DNA from: Ruminococcus sp. UBA3665
Lineage (GTDB): Bacteria > Bacillota > Clostridia > Oscillospirales > Ruminococcaceae
Assembly: GCA_002373165.1 (NCBI GenBank)
Contig: DFJS01000021.1
Span: 1 to 37,940, forward strand
Length of the DNA: 37,940 nucleotides
Reading direction: 5' to 3'
A model generated the notes under the pieces. That model was not told where the DNA came from, searched no databases, and worked only from the letters and a program-made list of their open reading frames with translations. Positions 7,444 to 16,067 of the stretch are shown one piece after another. Positions within the stretch are counted from its first letter, which is position 1. Each line of letters starts with the position of its first letter. Both the position numbers and the translations under genes were made by a program.

Positions 7444-9852
7444 TCAGGATACACAGGCAGGGGCCGATGTATTTTTTGTTTTCTTCTCTTTGGAAGAACC
7501 GGATTTCTGTTTCTTTTCTGACTGGTCCAGCGCAATTTCCAGCACTTCGGAAAGATGCTTGACAGGAATAAAATGAATATTCTTTTTGACAATTTCATCG
7601 ACTTCTTCCAGATCGGCCTGATTGCCTTCCGGGATGATGACGGTTTTAATGCCTGCCTTGTAAGCGGCCATGGATTTTTCACGCAGTCCGCCGATGGGCA
7701 TCACTCTGCCGTGCAGTGTAATTTCTCCTGTCATGGCGACATCTGCACGAACCGGAATGCCGGACAGTGCCGAAATCAGAGCCGTTGCCATTGTCACTCC
7801 GGCAGAGGGGCCGTCTTTTGGCACAGCACCTTCCGGGGCATGAATATGCAGATCTTTATCCTGATAGAAATCCGTTGGAATTTCATATTCTTTGGCGACA
7901 CTCCGGGCATAGCTGATTGCCAGCTTGGCACTTTCCTGCATCACGCTGCCGAGAGAACCGGTGATTTCGATACTGCCTTTTCCTTCCAGAATCAGAGCTT
8001 CCAGCGGCATCAGCACGCCGCCGACGGAAGTCCAGGCCAGACCGTTGACAAGGCCGACTGTATTCTGCTTGCTCTGGGGGTCGGGCAGATATTTGGGAAT
8101 GCCCAGATATTTCTGCAAATCTTTCAGATGTACATAAACACGTTTTTTCTCGCCGGCGGCAATGGCTTTGGCGGCCTTGCGGCAGACTGTCCCGATTGTG
8201 CGCTCCAGATTGCGGACACCGGATTCTCTGGTATAAGAATCAATCATCTCATAAAGAACATCATCATCCATGCGGCACTGTACGGGCTTGAGTCCGTGGC
8301 GTTCCAGCTGTTTGTCAACAAGATGTCTTCTGGCAATCTGGAATTTTTCCTCGCGGGTATAGCTGGAAAGTTCGATAATTTCCATTCTGTCCTGGAGCGG
8401 AGCCGGAATGGTATCCAGCGTGTTGGCAGTTGCTACGAACAGCACCTGACTGAGATCGAACGGCAGTTCCAGATAATGATCCCGGAACGCATAATTCTGT
8501 TCTGTATCCAGCACTTCGAGCATTGCTGCCGAGGGGTCGCCCTTGTAGTCATTGCCCATTTTATCCAGTTCGTCAAGCAGAATCAGTGGGTTCCGGGAGC
8601 CTGCCTGATTCAGTGCCGCGATAATTCTGCCAGGCATTGCGCCGATATAAGTTTTTCTGTGGCCGCGGATATCGGCTTCATCGCGCACGCCGCCGAGCGA
8701 AACTCTGACAAATTTTCTGGAAACCGCATCGGCAATCGAGCGGCCGATAGAAGATTTTCCCACGCCGGGAGGGCCTACCAGGCAAAGAATCTGGCCTTTC
8801 AGCTCCGGATTCAGCACACGTACCGCAAGGCTTTCCAGAATGCGTTCTTTCACTTTCTGGAGGCCGTAGTGATCGGCATCGAGTTTTTTCTGTACAGAGG
8901 ACAGGTTCAGGTTTTCTTCCGTCAGGGTATTCCAGGGCAGTTCCAGACAAGTATCCAGATAGCTGGAAATGACATAAGCTTCCTGGGAAGACGGCGGCAT
9001 CTGGCGCAGGCGGCTGGCTTCTTTCAGGAGTTTTGCCTCGCTTTCTTCGGGCAGATGCAGAGCCTGGATGCGTTCGGCATAAGAATCGGCATCATCAAGC
9101 GGCTCTTCGCCTGTTTCTTCGCGGAGCTGGTCGGCAATGACTTTCAGCTGTTCCCGGAGGAAATATTCTCTTTGTCCCTGGTCGATATTTTCCTGTGTCT
9201 GGTCATGAATTTCTTTTTCTTTTTCCAGCACCATAGTTTCTTTTGACAGAATCTGGTACAGCAGATCCATTCTTCTGGAGAGATAATTTTCTTCCAGAAG
9301 CAGCTGCTTGTCCTTGAAGTCGAACATAGTATTAAATACAATTTCCTGGTACAGACTGACGGGGTCATCCTGGCAGAGGACAGAGATCATAATTTCGCGC
9401 GGCAGCCGGGGAAAGAGGCTGGCATAACGTTCATAGATATCTTTCACGGCGCGCATCATGGCCTGCATTTCGACTTCGTCAATATCTTCGCGGCTCTGGT
9501 CGGGCAGACGGCGCACTTCTGCGATAATCATCGGCCCCTGGTGTTCAATTTTTTTAATTTTGGCGCGGTAACAGCCCTGTATCAGAATTCTGGTAAGATC
9601 ATCCTGGGTCAGGGTCTGTTTGATTTCTGCAACAATGCCGATCTGGTACAGGTCTTTCTGTTCGGGGCGTTCATCGAATACATCTTTCTGTGCTGTCAGA
9701 AAAATTTTTCTGTCATGCAGAAGGGCATCTTCCACAGCGCGGACAGACATTGTTCTTGCAACATCAAAATGCATCATCATATGCGGGAACGCGACGGTTC
9801 CGCGCATTGGTACAGTTGGCAGCTTTTCAGTAGTCTTCTTTTTTTCCTGCAT
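7444..9852 (-). CDS. lon: ATP-dependent endopeptidase Lon (LonA type)
   Basis: The 802-residue cytosolic AAA+ protease degrades misfolded and regulatory proteins. The order is normal LonA: substrate-binding N-domain (about 10-200), coiled coil with EKEIHDQTQENIDQGQREYF, Walker A GPPGVGKSS at 360-367, Walker B LILLDELDK, then the S16 protease domain with the catalytic Ser683 (KDGPSAGV) and Lys726 (GGLREKSMAA). A lysine- and serine-rich tail (EKKQKSGSSKEKKTKN) closes the protein. It has its own promoter with a palindrome at the predicted transcript start, suggesting stress control separate from clpX. It is followed by engB after 12 nt. Confidence 0.98.
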   Translation of the reverse strand: MQEKKKTTEKLPTVPMRGTVAFPHMMMHFDVARTMSVRAVEDALLHDRKIFLTAQKDVFDERPEQKDLYQIGIVAEIKQTLTQDDLTRILIQGCYRAKIKKIEHQGPMIIAEVRRLPDQSREDIDEVEMQAMMRAVKDIYERYASLFPRLPREIMISVLCQDDPVSLYQEIVFNTMFDFKDKQLLLEENYLSRRMDLLYQILSKETMVLEKEKEIHDQTQENIDQGQREYFLREQLKVIADQLREETGEEPLDDADSYAERIQALHLPEESEAKLLKEASRLRQMPPSSQEAYVISSYLDTCLELPWNTLTEENLNLSSVQKKLDADHYGLQKVKERILESLAVRVLNPELKGQILCLVGPPGVGKSSIGRSIADAVSRKFVRVSLGGVRDEADIRGHRKTYIGAMPGRIIAALNQAGSRNPLILLDELDKMGNDYKGDPSAAMLEVLDTEQNYAFRDHYLELPFDLSQVLFVATANTLDTIPAPLQDRMEIIELSSYTREEKFQIARRHLVDKQLERHGLKPVQCRMDDDVLYEMIDSYTRESGVRNLERTIGTVCRKAAKAIAAGEKKRVYVHLKDLQKYLGIPKYLPDPQSKQNTVGLVNGLAWTSVGGVLMPLEALILEGKGSIEITGSLGSVMQESAKLAISYARSVAKEYEIPTDFYQDKDLHIHAPEGAVPKDGPSAGVTMATALISALSGIPVRADVAMTGEITLHGRVMPIGGLREKSMAAYKAGIKTVIIPEGNQADLEEVDEIVKKNIHFIPVKHLSEVLEIALDQSEKKQKSGSSKEKKTKNTSAPACVS

Positions 9853-9870
9853 ACTTCTACCTCACATTCC

Positions 9871-9887
9871 AGCCGTTCGGAACGGCT
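9871..9887 (-). promoter_or_regulatory. Perfect palindrome at the lon transcription start (candidate operator)
   Basis: AGCCGTTCCGAACGGCT is an 8-bp perfect inverted repeat around one centre base. It starts 7 nt downstream of the lon -10, so it would occupy about +1 to +17. It is not the CIRCE (HrcA) or CtsR heptad motif. No T-run follows on the minus strand, so it is not a terminator. It could be an operator or a 5' mRNA hairpin. Confidence 0.6.
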
Positions 9888-9894
9888 TTTCTAT

Positions 9895-9923
9895 ATTATA
9901 CTACATTTTCAGACGAATTGCAA
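9895..9923 (-). promoter_or_regulatory. Sigma-A-type promoter of lon
   Basis: Minus strand: -35 TTGCAA (9918-9923), 17-bp spacer, -10 TATAAT (9895-9900). Together with the clpX terminator just upstream it separates lon-engB from the tig-clpP-clpX transcript. Confidence 0.85.
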
Positions 9924-9949
9924 GCGGTAATTTACGGCTGTGCTGGTGC

Positions 9950-9977
9950 AAAAAGCCACACGGCTGGGTGTGGCTTT
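9950..9977 (-). terminator. Terminator after clpX
   Basis: A 10-bp perfect stem, AAAGCCACAC/GTGTGGCTTT (9952-9961 and 9968-9977), with a 6-nt loop, is followed on the minus strand by TTG. It lies 25 nt after the clpX stop. Confidence 0.85.
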
Positions 9978-10001
9978 ATCAAATTCTGCCAAGGCTGTAT
10001 C

Positions 10002-11303
10002 TTACCATGCATGAACGACAGCACCCTGACGGTCGGTCAGTATGGGCGAGGCGTTTTCGGTAACACATTCTTTGGTAATGGTAACTTTGCTGATTTCTGT
10101 ATAATTCGGCAGATGATACATAGACTGCATCAGGATGCCTTCCATAATAGAGCGCAGACCTCTGGCACCGGTTTTCTGTGCAATTGCCTTGGCGGCAATT
10201 TCTTTCAGTGCCTCGGTTTCCACAACCAGCTCGACGTTATCATAATGAAATAATTTTTTATACTGTCTGACCAGTGCATTTTTAGGTTCGGTCAGAATTT
10301 TAACAAGAGAATCTTCATCCAGCTGATCCAGCACGGCCATAATCGGCAGACGGCCGACAAATTCCGGCACCATGCCGAAACGGACCAGGTCCTGGGGGAT
10401 GGCTTTTCTGAAAATATTATCATCCGCCTGTTTTTTAGAAGTGACCTCGGCCCCGAAGCCCAGTCCGGAAGGCTGTGTGCGTTTTGTAATAATCGGTTCC
10501 AGCCCGTCGAATGCGCCGCCGCAGATAAACAGAATATTTTTTGTATTTACCTGGAGGCATTCCTGATTGGGATGTTTTCTGCCGCCTTTGGGAGGAACGT
10601 TGGAAACAGTGCCTTCGATAATTTTCAGGAGTGCCTGCTGTACGCCTTCGCCGGAAACGTCTCTTGTCAGGGAAGTATTTTCTGATTTTCTTGCAATTTT
10701 ATCAATTTCGTCGATATAGATAATTCCTCTTTCGGCAGCTTCGATATCGAAATCGGCAGCCTGCACCAGCCGGAGCAGAACGTTTTCGACATCATCGCCG
10801 ACATAACCGGCTTCTGTAATGGTTGTCGCATCTGCAATGGCAAACGGCACAGCCAGCACTTTGGCGAGTGTCTGGGCAAGGAACGTTTTGCCTACGCCGG
10901 TAGGCCCCAGCAGGAGCACATTGCTTTTCTGGATTTCCACATCGCTGGAATTATCCTGGCTCATAATGCGCTTATAGTGATTATATACCGAAACGGCAAG
11001 GGAAATTTTAGCTGTATCCTGGCCGACCACATACTGATCAAGTACTTCTTTGATTTCGGCAGGTTTAAGAAGCTTGACAGGAGCCTTTGCCTTTTTCTTT
11101 TTTTCCTTTTCAGCATCAGCCGGCTTGCCGTCAGGCGCAGCATCGTCTCTCTGGCGGCCGGCAGCAGGTCCGTAGATCATATCATAGCAGGTGCACACGC
11201 ACTCGTCGCAGATATTATAAATTCCTGCCGAAAACATGCTCATGACTTTGTCTTCGCCCTTGCCGCAGAAATTGCAAATTTTATAAGAATTAAATTCTGC
11301 CAT
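10002..11303 (-). CDS. clpX: ATP-dependent Clp protease ATP-binding subunit ClpX
   Basis: The 433-residue AAA+ unfoldase feeds substrates to ClpP. The N-terminal zinc-binding domain has C10, C13, C32 and C35 (CNFC and CDEC). After a lysine- and alanine-rich linker, Walker A is GPTGVGKT (133-140), Walker B is GIIYIDEIDKIA, and the IGF-type ClpP loop region appears as SGLGFGAE. The C-terminal half ends ARGLRSIMEGILMQSMYHLP, as usual. It follows clpP by 26 nt and is closed by a terminator. Confidence 0.98.
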   Translation of the reverse strand: MAEFNSYKICNFCGKGEDKVMSMFSAGIYNICDECVCTCYDMIYGPAAGRQRDDAAPDGKPADAEKEKKKKAKAPVKLLKPAEIKEVLDQYVVGQDTAKISLAVSVYNHYKRIMSQDNSSDVEIQKSNVLLLGPTGVGKTFLAQTLAKVLAVPFAIADATTITEAGYVGDDVENVLLRLVQAADFDIEAAERGIIYIDEIDKIARKSENTSLTRDVSGEGVQQALLKIIEGTVSNVPPKGGRKHPNQECLQVNTKNILFICGGAFDGLEPIITKRTQPSGLGFGAEVTSKKQADDNIFRKAIPQDLVRFGMVPEFVGRLPIMAVLDQLDEDSLVKILTEPKNALVRQYKKLFHYDNVELVVETEALKEIAAKAIAQKTGARGLRSIMEGILMQSMYHLPNYTEISKVTITKECVTENASPILTDRQGAVVHAW

Positions 11304-11329
11304 AGTCTCTTTATCCTTTTAGCTTAAGC

Positions 11330-11938
11330 TTATCTTTTTTCGATTACTTTGTCAATCAGGCCGTATGCCTGGGCTTCCTCAGCAGTCATATAATTATCGC
11401 GCTCGGTATCAAGTTCGATTTTTTCCAGCGGCTGACCGGTATGTTTTGCGAGCATTTCGTTCATTTTCTGGCGTGTTCTGACCAGGTGGTCAGAATGGAT
11501 TTTAATATCCGTACACTGTCCGGAGAGACCGCCGGAGATCAGCGGCTGATGAATCATAATTTCGCTGTTAGGCAGGGCAAAGCGTTTGCCGGATGCGCCG
11601 GCGGTCAGCAGGAATGCGCCCATAGAGGCGGCCATACCGATGCAGATGGTAGACACATCGCACTTGATATACTGCATAGTGTCATAAATTGCCATACCGG
11701 CTGTAATAGAACCGCCGGGGCTGTTGATATACAGAGAAATTTCCTTTTCAGGATCCTGGCTTTCCAGATACAGAAGCTGTGCAACGACAAGGCTGGCCGT
11801 AGTATCATTCACCTGATCGCACAGCATGATAATGCGGTCATTGAGCAGACGGGAAAAAATATCATAAGATCTTTCGCCGCGGCTTGTCTGTTCCACAACG
11901 TAAGGAACCAGAGCATTATTCATCATATAATCCATCAT
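11330..11938 (-). CDS. clpP: ATP-dependent Clp protease proteolytic subunit ClpP
   Basis: The 202-residue serine protease forms the tetradecameric chamber. The triad is Ser105 (GMAASMGAF), His130 (EIMIHQP) and Asp181 (TERDNYM). The N-terminus MNNALVPYVVEQTSRGERSYD is canonical, and the first ATG is preceded by AAAGGAGACG about 7 nt upstream. It lies 75 nt after tig with no promoter of its own that I can see, so it is likely transcribed from the tig promoter. Confidence 0.98.
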   Translation of the reverse strand: MMDYMMNNALVPYVVEQTSRGERSYDIFSRLLNDRIIMLCDQVNDTTASLVVAQLLYLESQDPEKEISLYINSPGGSITAGMAIYDTMQYIKCDVSTICIGMAASMGAFLLTAGASGKRFALPNSEIMIHQPLISGGLSGQCTDIKIHSDHLVRTRQKMNEMLAKHTGQPLEKIELDTERDNYMTAEEAQAYGLIDKVIEKR

Positions 11939-11964
11939 AAAAAGCGTCTCCTTTCCGGTAAACA

Positions 11965-11989
11965 GGGCAGGAGCGGACAGAATCTGCCC
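11965..11989 (-). other. Short inverted repeat in the tig-clpP gap
   Basis: GGGCAG/CTGCCC (6 bp, 13-nt loop) lies in the 75-nt gap between tig and clpP and has no T-run. It could be an mRNA processing or stability hairpin. Confidence 0.3.
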
Positions 11990-12013
11990 GCCCTTCCCAA
12001 CAGATACTTGTTT

Positions 12014-13324
12014 TTATTCTGCGGCTTCTTCCGCAGGGGCATCGTCTGTGATATCTGCATTTTCCTTGACGAGTTCCAGAGCCTTGGTTACGCGCAGATC
12101 TGTGATATAGTCTTCCATCGGCAGGCGGCGTTTTACTTCTGCCAGCGGCAGGTGGCTGGATTCTACCAGGCCTTTCAGGCTTTCGTCAATTTCTTCTTCT
12201 GTTACCTGAATATTTTCCAGTTCGGCGATTTTTTCCAGCGCAAGGCGGAGCTTTACTTCGCTGACAGCTCTGTCATAATTCTGTTCGCGGAAATCGGTCA
12301 TATCCATGCCGGTATACTGGAGATACAGGTCAAGGCTCATACCCTGCTGAGAGAGCATATTTTCAAAATTGCGGACCAGGTCGTCAATTCTGCGTTCATA
12401 CATGCAGTTCGGAACGGGCACGTCCACTTTGGCAATCAGAGCTTCCATGATAGCGTTATCAAATGCGATATCGGCATCGCGGACAGCATTCTGTTCCAGT
12501 CTGGCCTTCGTATCGTTTTTATATTCTTCCAGCGTATCGAATTCAGTTGTATCCTGAATCAGTTCGTCATCTGCTTCGGGCAGTTCTTCTACTGTAATGC
12601 CGTTGAGCTTGCATTTAAACACAGCTTCTTTTCCGGCATAGTCTGTCATCTGGTAATTTTCAGGGAAAGTTACATTGACATCGAATTCCTCGCCGATTTT
12701 TTTGCCGACAATCTGTTCTTCAAAGCCGGGGATGAACTGGCCGCTGCCGAGGCGGAGCGGGAAATTATCGCCCTTGCCGCCTTCAAAAGCCTCGTCACCG
12801 AAGAAGCCTTCAAAATCAATATTAACTTCATCGCCGATCTGGGCAGCTCTGTCATCTACAGAAACCAGTCTTGCATTTTTCTGGCGGAGAATATCCACCT
12901 GGGCATTTACATCAGCATCAGTAACGGCCTTGACGGTCTTGGAAGCCTTAATGCCCTTGTAGTCTTTTATTTCTACCACGGGCTTTGTAATGCAGACAGC
13001 CTTGAAAGTTGCGCCCTCTTCCTTGCTGATTTTTTCGGCACTTACCTGGGGAGTATCCACCAGTTCAAAGTCAGCATTCTGGAGTGCGGCCGGCAGTTCG
13101 GCATTCACCAGCAGATTCAGGGCATCTTCATAGAATACACCCTGACCCATATATGTTTCTGCGAGCTTGCGGCTTACTTTGCCTTTGCGGAAACCGGGGA
13201 TAGAGATTCTTTTTCTTGCTCTCTGGTAAGCTCTTTCCACGGCTTTTTCAAACTCTTCGGCATTGACTTCGAATACCAGTTCTACGGTATTGACTTCTGT
13301 TCTTGTTGTCGATTTCAAACTCAT
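12014..13324 (-). CDS. tig: Trigger factor (ribosome-associated chaperone, FKBP-type prolyl isomerase)
   Basis: A 436-residue protein with the three standard parts: an N-terminal ribosome-binding domain containing the signature region ISIPGFRKGKVSRKLAE, an FKBP domain at about 155-240 (QIGDEVNIDFEGFFGDEAFE, then RLGSGQFIPGFEEQIVG), and a long helical C-terminal cradle. It ends in an Asp/Ala/Glu-rich tail. The frame is open to 13354, but the ATG at 13324 (MSLKSTTRTEVNTVELVF) has GGAGG 8 nt upstream and matches the family's usual start, so I chose it. It heads the tig-clpP-clpX group, with a -10 TGCTATAAT about 60 nt upstream. Confidence 0.97.
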   Translation of the reverse strand: MSLKSTTRTEVNTVELVFEVNAEEFEKAVERAYQRARKRISIPGFRKGKVSRKLAETYMGQGVFYEDALNLLVNAELPAALQNADFELVDTPQVSAEKISKEEGATFKAVCITKPVVEIKDYKGIKASKTVKAVTDADVNAQVDILRQKNARLVSVDDRAAQIGDEVNIDFEGFFGDEAFEGGKGDNFPLRLGSGQFIPGFEEQIVGKKIGEEFDVNVTFPENYQMTDYAGKEAVFKCKLNGITVEELPEADDELIQDTTEFDTLEEYKNDTKARLEQNAVRDADIAFDNAIMEALIAKVDVPVPNCMYERRIDDLVRNFENMLSQQGMSLDLYLQYTGMDMTDFREQNYDRAVSEVKLRLALEKIAELENIQVTEEEIDESLKGLVESSHLPLAEVKRRLPMEDYITDLRVTKALELVKENADITDDAPAEEAAE

Positions 13325-13385
13325 TTCTGAATCCTCCAAAATTAAATAGTTCACTCAATAGCAGTGACATACTGCGTATCAATTT

Positions 13386-13414
13386 ATTATAGCATATCTG
13401 CGGAAATTTTTCTA
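13386..13414 (-). promoter_or_regulatory. Extended -10 promoter of tig-clpP-clpX
   Basis: TGCTATAAT lies on the minus strand (-10 at 13386-13391). The -35 is poor (TAGAAA-like at 17-bp spacing), so it depends on the extended -10. No CIRCE or CtsR operator was seen. Confidence 0.6.
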
Positions 13415-13457
13415 TAGATTTTTCAACTTTCCGGCAGAGTTCTATATTTTTTACAAA

Positions 13458-14147
13458 TTATAGAATTTTTTCAGGAACAAACTGTAAATAATCACCAGAA
13501 ATCAGATGATAACAAATTCCGTCCCTGAAGCCCTTGACGGCTTTATCATGAATTTTTCCGTGCAGGTGGCCGTAATAGCAGTCTTTGACATGGAATTCCT
13601 GCAAGACTTCCAGCATCAGCTCATTGCGGCTGGAAGCGAAGATAGGCGGATAGTGCAGAAAGGCAACGGGGGTCAGGTTCTGGCTGACTGCCGCCTGCAA
13701 GGAAACGCGCAGACGCTGCTGTTCTCTGGCAAGGACTCTGGCATCTTCGGATTCTCCGGGCATATTCACCCAGCCTCTTGTGCCGCAGATGCCAATATTT
13801 TCATATGCATAGCAGTTATTATGCAGAATATGCAGAGTAGCAAATCCGCTGGCAGAAAAGAAATCCGTCATTTTTTTCATAGAATTCCACCAGTAGTCAT
13901 GATTGCCTTTCAGGATGATTTTTCTTCCCGGAAGGCTGTCGAGCATAGCAAAATCCGGCTTTGCCTGTTCCAGATTCATGCCCCAGGAGATATCTCCGGC
14001 AAGGATGACCGTATCTTCGGGCTTGACAAGCTGTTTCCAGTTCTGTTCGATTCTGGACTGATAATTTTCCCAGCCGCTGAAAATTTCCATGGATTTTTCG
14101 GGCACACCCAGCGAAAGATGTGTGTCCCCCATGACGAACAGACTCAT
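13458..14147 (-). CDS. Calcineurin-like metallophosphoesterase
   Basis: The 229-residue protein has all five metallophosphoesterase blocks: GDTHL (D8, H10), GDISWG (D52), GNHDYWW (N82, H83), HYPP and GHLHG. It belongs to the group of single-domain cytosolic phosphoesterases annotated as UDP-2,3-diacylglucosamine-hydrolase-like or YkuE-like. The true substrate is unknown. It starts 3 nt after the thrC stop and is the last gene of the lepB-ylqF-rnhB-yraN-thrC run. The short inverted repeat TTCTATA/TATAGAA overlapping its stop has no following T-run. Confidence 0.93.
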   Translation of the reverse strand: MSLFVMGDTHLSLGVPEKSMEIFSGWENYQSRIEQNWKQLVKPEDTVILAGDISWGMNLEQAKPDFAMLDSLPGRKIILKGNHDYWWNSMKKMTDFFSASGFATLHILHNNCYAYENIGICGTRGWVNMPGESEDARVLAREQQRLRVSLQAAVSQNLTPVAFLHYPPIFASSRNELMLEVLQEFHVKDCYYGHLHGKIHDKAVKGFRDGICYHLISGDYLQFVPEKIL

Positions 14148-14150
14148 AAA

Positions 14151-15650
14151 TTATTCTGTAATGCCCAGTTGATTCAGCACATACGCTTCCATTGTTTCTT
14201 TTTTGATTACCTGGGAGAAGCGGACGGGCTTGTTTTTCAGGTCAGCAAGGGACTGCGGAACCGGCAGGCCGGAAACTTCGGCCAGATGCGCTACCTGATC
14301 ATATTCATCAGCCTGAGAAGCCTTGCCTTCGATTGCTTCCAGAACACTTGCGCTGAATTTATACGGGCTTGCTGTGGATGCAATCAGAGTTTTTGTCGTA
14401 TCGCCGGTTCTGGCGATATAATCCAGATAAACTTTTACTGCAACAGCAGTATGCGTATCGCAGGTATAGCCGTAAGTTTCTTTAAAATCATGAATTGTTT
14501 TCTTAGTATCGGCATCATCGCAGAAGCCGCCGACAAAATCATTCTGGAGCTTGGCCTTGATTTCGTCTGTTACTTCATATTTTCCTTCTTTGGAAAGTTT
14601 GCCGAACCAGTCACGGATCTGTGCATCATCGCCGCCGGTCAGAAGATATAACAGACGTTCCAGATTGCTGGAAATCAGGATATCCATCGAGGGCGAGCAG
14701 GTAGCATAGAAATCGCGGTTTCTGTCATAAACGCCTGTTTCGATAAAATCAGTCAGGACTTTATTGATATTAGAAGCGCAGATCAGCTTGCCGATCGGCA
14801 CGCCCATATTCTTGGCATAGTAAGCGGCCAGAATATTGCCGAAATTGCCTGTGGGGACAACTACATTAATTACATCGCCGAACTGGATTTCGCCTCTTTT
14901 TGCCATTTCGGCATAAGAAGAAACATAATAGACAATCTGCGGCGCAAGTCTGCCCCAGTTGATGGAATTGGCACTGGAGAACATTTTTCCGGCTTTGGCG
15001 AGCTTTTCCTTGACGGCCTTGTCTGTGAAAATCATCTTTACGCCGTTCTGACAGTCATCAAAATTGCCTTCCAGAGCGCACACGCTGACATTGGAGCCTT
15101 CCTGCGTTGCCATCTGACGCTTCTGCATGGAAGACACGCCCTGATCCGGATAAAATACCATAATTTCTGTTCCCGGAACATCTTTGAAGCCTTCCAGGGC
15201 AGCTTTTCCTGTATCGCCAGAAGTTGCAACCAGAATGACAACTTTCTTGTCTTCGCCGTTTTTCCTGAGAGAAGTTGTCAGCAGATACGGCAGAATCTGG
15301 AGTGCCATATCTTTGAAGGCACAGGTAGGGCCGTGCCATAATTCCAGAATAGTTGCATTGCCGAAAGATTCTGTCAGCTCTGCAATATTTTCTGTCTCAA
15401 AATTTTTAGTATTATACGCACTGGAAGTACAGTAAGCGATTTCCTCCGGCGTAAAATCCGTCAGAAACTTGCCGAATACTACATTAGCGCGTTCCGCATA
15501 ACTCATATCAGCAAGAGCTTTCAGTTCTTCCATAGAAATTGACGGGATTTCTGACGGAATGAACAGGCCGCCGTCCGCGGAAATTCCCTGTGCGATGGCA
15601 GCCGCACTTGTTACATGCAGACTGCTGTCTCTTGTACTTTTGTAGTACAT
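14151..15650 (-). CDS. thrC: Threonine synthase (long, ThrC type with N-terminal domain)
   Basis: A PLP enzyme that converts O-phosphohomoserine to threonine. At 499 residues it belongs to the longer E. coli/fungal group: the N-terminal domain (MYYKSTRDSS, then ISADGGLFIPSEIP) is followed by the PLP lysine K113 in HGPTCAFKDMAL. The phosphate-binding loop region is VPTGNFGNILAAYYAK. No hom or thrB is adjacent. The 18-nt gap upstream leaves no room for a T-box or leader, so it is probably transcribed with yraN and rnhB. Confidence 0.96.
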   Translation of the reverse strand: MYYKSTRDSSLHVTSAAAIAQGISADGGLFIPSEIPSISMEELKALADMSYAERANVVFGKFLTDFTPEEIAYCTSSAYNTKNFETENIAELTESFGNATILELWHGPTCAFKDMALQILPYLLTTSLRKNGEDKKVVILVATSGDTGKAALEGFKDVPGTEIMVFYPDQGVSSMQKRQMATQEGSNVSVCALEGNFDDCQNGVKMIFTDKAVKEKLAKAGKMFSSANSINWGRLAPQIVYYVSSYAEMAKRGEIQFGDVINVVVPTGNFGNILAAYYAKNMGVPIGKLICASNINKVLTDFIETGVYDRNRDFYATCSPSMDILISSNLERLLYLLTGGDDAQIRDWFGKLSKEGKYEVTDEIKAKLQNDFVGGFCDDADTKKTIHDFKETYGYTCDTHTAVAVKVYLDYIARTGDTTKTLIASTASPYKFSASVLEAIEGKASQADEYDQVAHLAEVSGLPVPQSLADLKNKPVRFSQVIKKETMEAYVLNQLGITE

Positions 15651-15668
15651 ACGATCACCCTTTCGTGA

Positions 15669-16067
15669 TTAATAAAAAATTTGGCTATTGTCATGAAAAT
15701 CCGTCTCGTCAAACGCATTTTCAAGATAATTGATATCAATAATCCGGCCGCAGCATGTCACAACTTCTGCGATATCATACCGGATATACCAGTCCTCTTC
15801 GGAGAGCTGTTTCTGTTCCAGATAATAATATGCCGCACGGATGACAAGTCTTTGTTTCCGGGCATTGACTGCTTCTGCGCCGGATTCCGGAGCATTTTTC
15901 TTTCTGGTTTTGACTTCGACAAAGCAAAGCGTATCCTGTTTTGCGGCAATCAGGTCAATTTCGCCGCCGCGGATTCTGAAATTCCTGTCAAGAATCTGAT
16001 AGCCCAGATATTCCAGATAATATCCGACAGCAAGCTCGCCCATTCTGCCGATTTCTGAAGCTGTCAC
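15669..16067 (-). CDS. yraN: YraN family protein (UPF0102, endonuclease-like fold)
   Basis: This 132-residue member of the restriction-endonuclease-like superfamily has the metal-site pattern GGEIDLIA (E36, D38) and CFVEVKTRK (E51, K53). The N-terminus GRMGELAVGYYLEYLGYQIL is typical. The molecular role is not established. The ATG overlaps the rnhB stop by 4 nt, the normal rnhB-yraN arrangement in Firmicutes. Confidence 0.93.
   Translation of the reverse strand: MTASEIGRMGELAVGYYLEYLGYQILDRNFRIRGGEIDLIAAKQDTLCFVEVKTRKKNAPESGAEAVNARKQRLVIRAAYYYLEQKQLSEEDWYIRYDIAEVVTCCGRIIDINYLENAFDETDFHDNSQIFY

Noticed and set aside
7555..9246. A 563-codon open frame on the plus strand opposite lon
   Set aside because: Antisense shadow: lon is certain on the other strand. 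The translation is Phe/His/Cys-rich with no domain, typical of reverse-strand frames in this genome.
11441..13330. A 629-codon plus-strand frame opposite clpP and tig
   Set aside because: Antisense to two certain genes, same low-complexity Phe/His composition, and no ribosome binding site that stands out.
13440..13465. TTCTATA/TATAGAA inverted repeat as a terminator of the thrC/phosphoesterase operon
   Set aside because: Only 7 A/T-rich pairs with a 12-nt loop, and no T-run after it.
15651..15668. A T-box or threonine attenuator before thrC
   Set aside because: Only 18 nt separate yraN and thrC, so there is no room for a leader.
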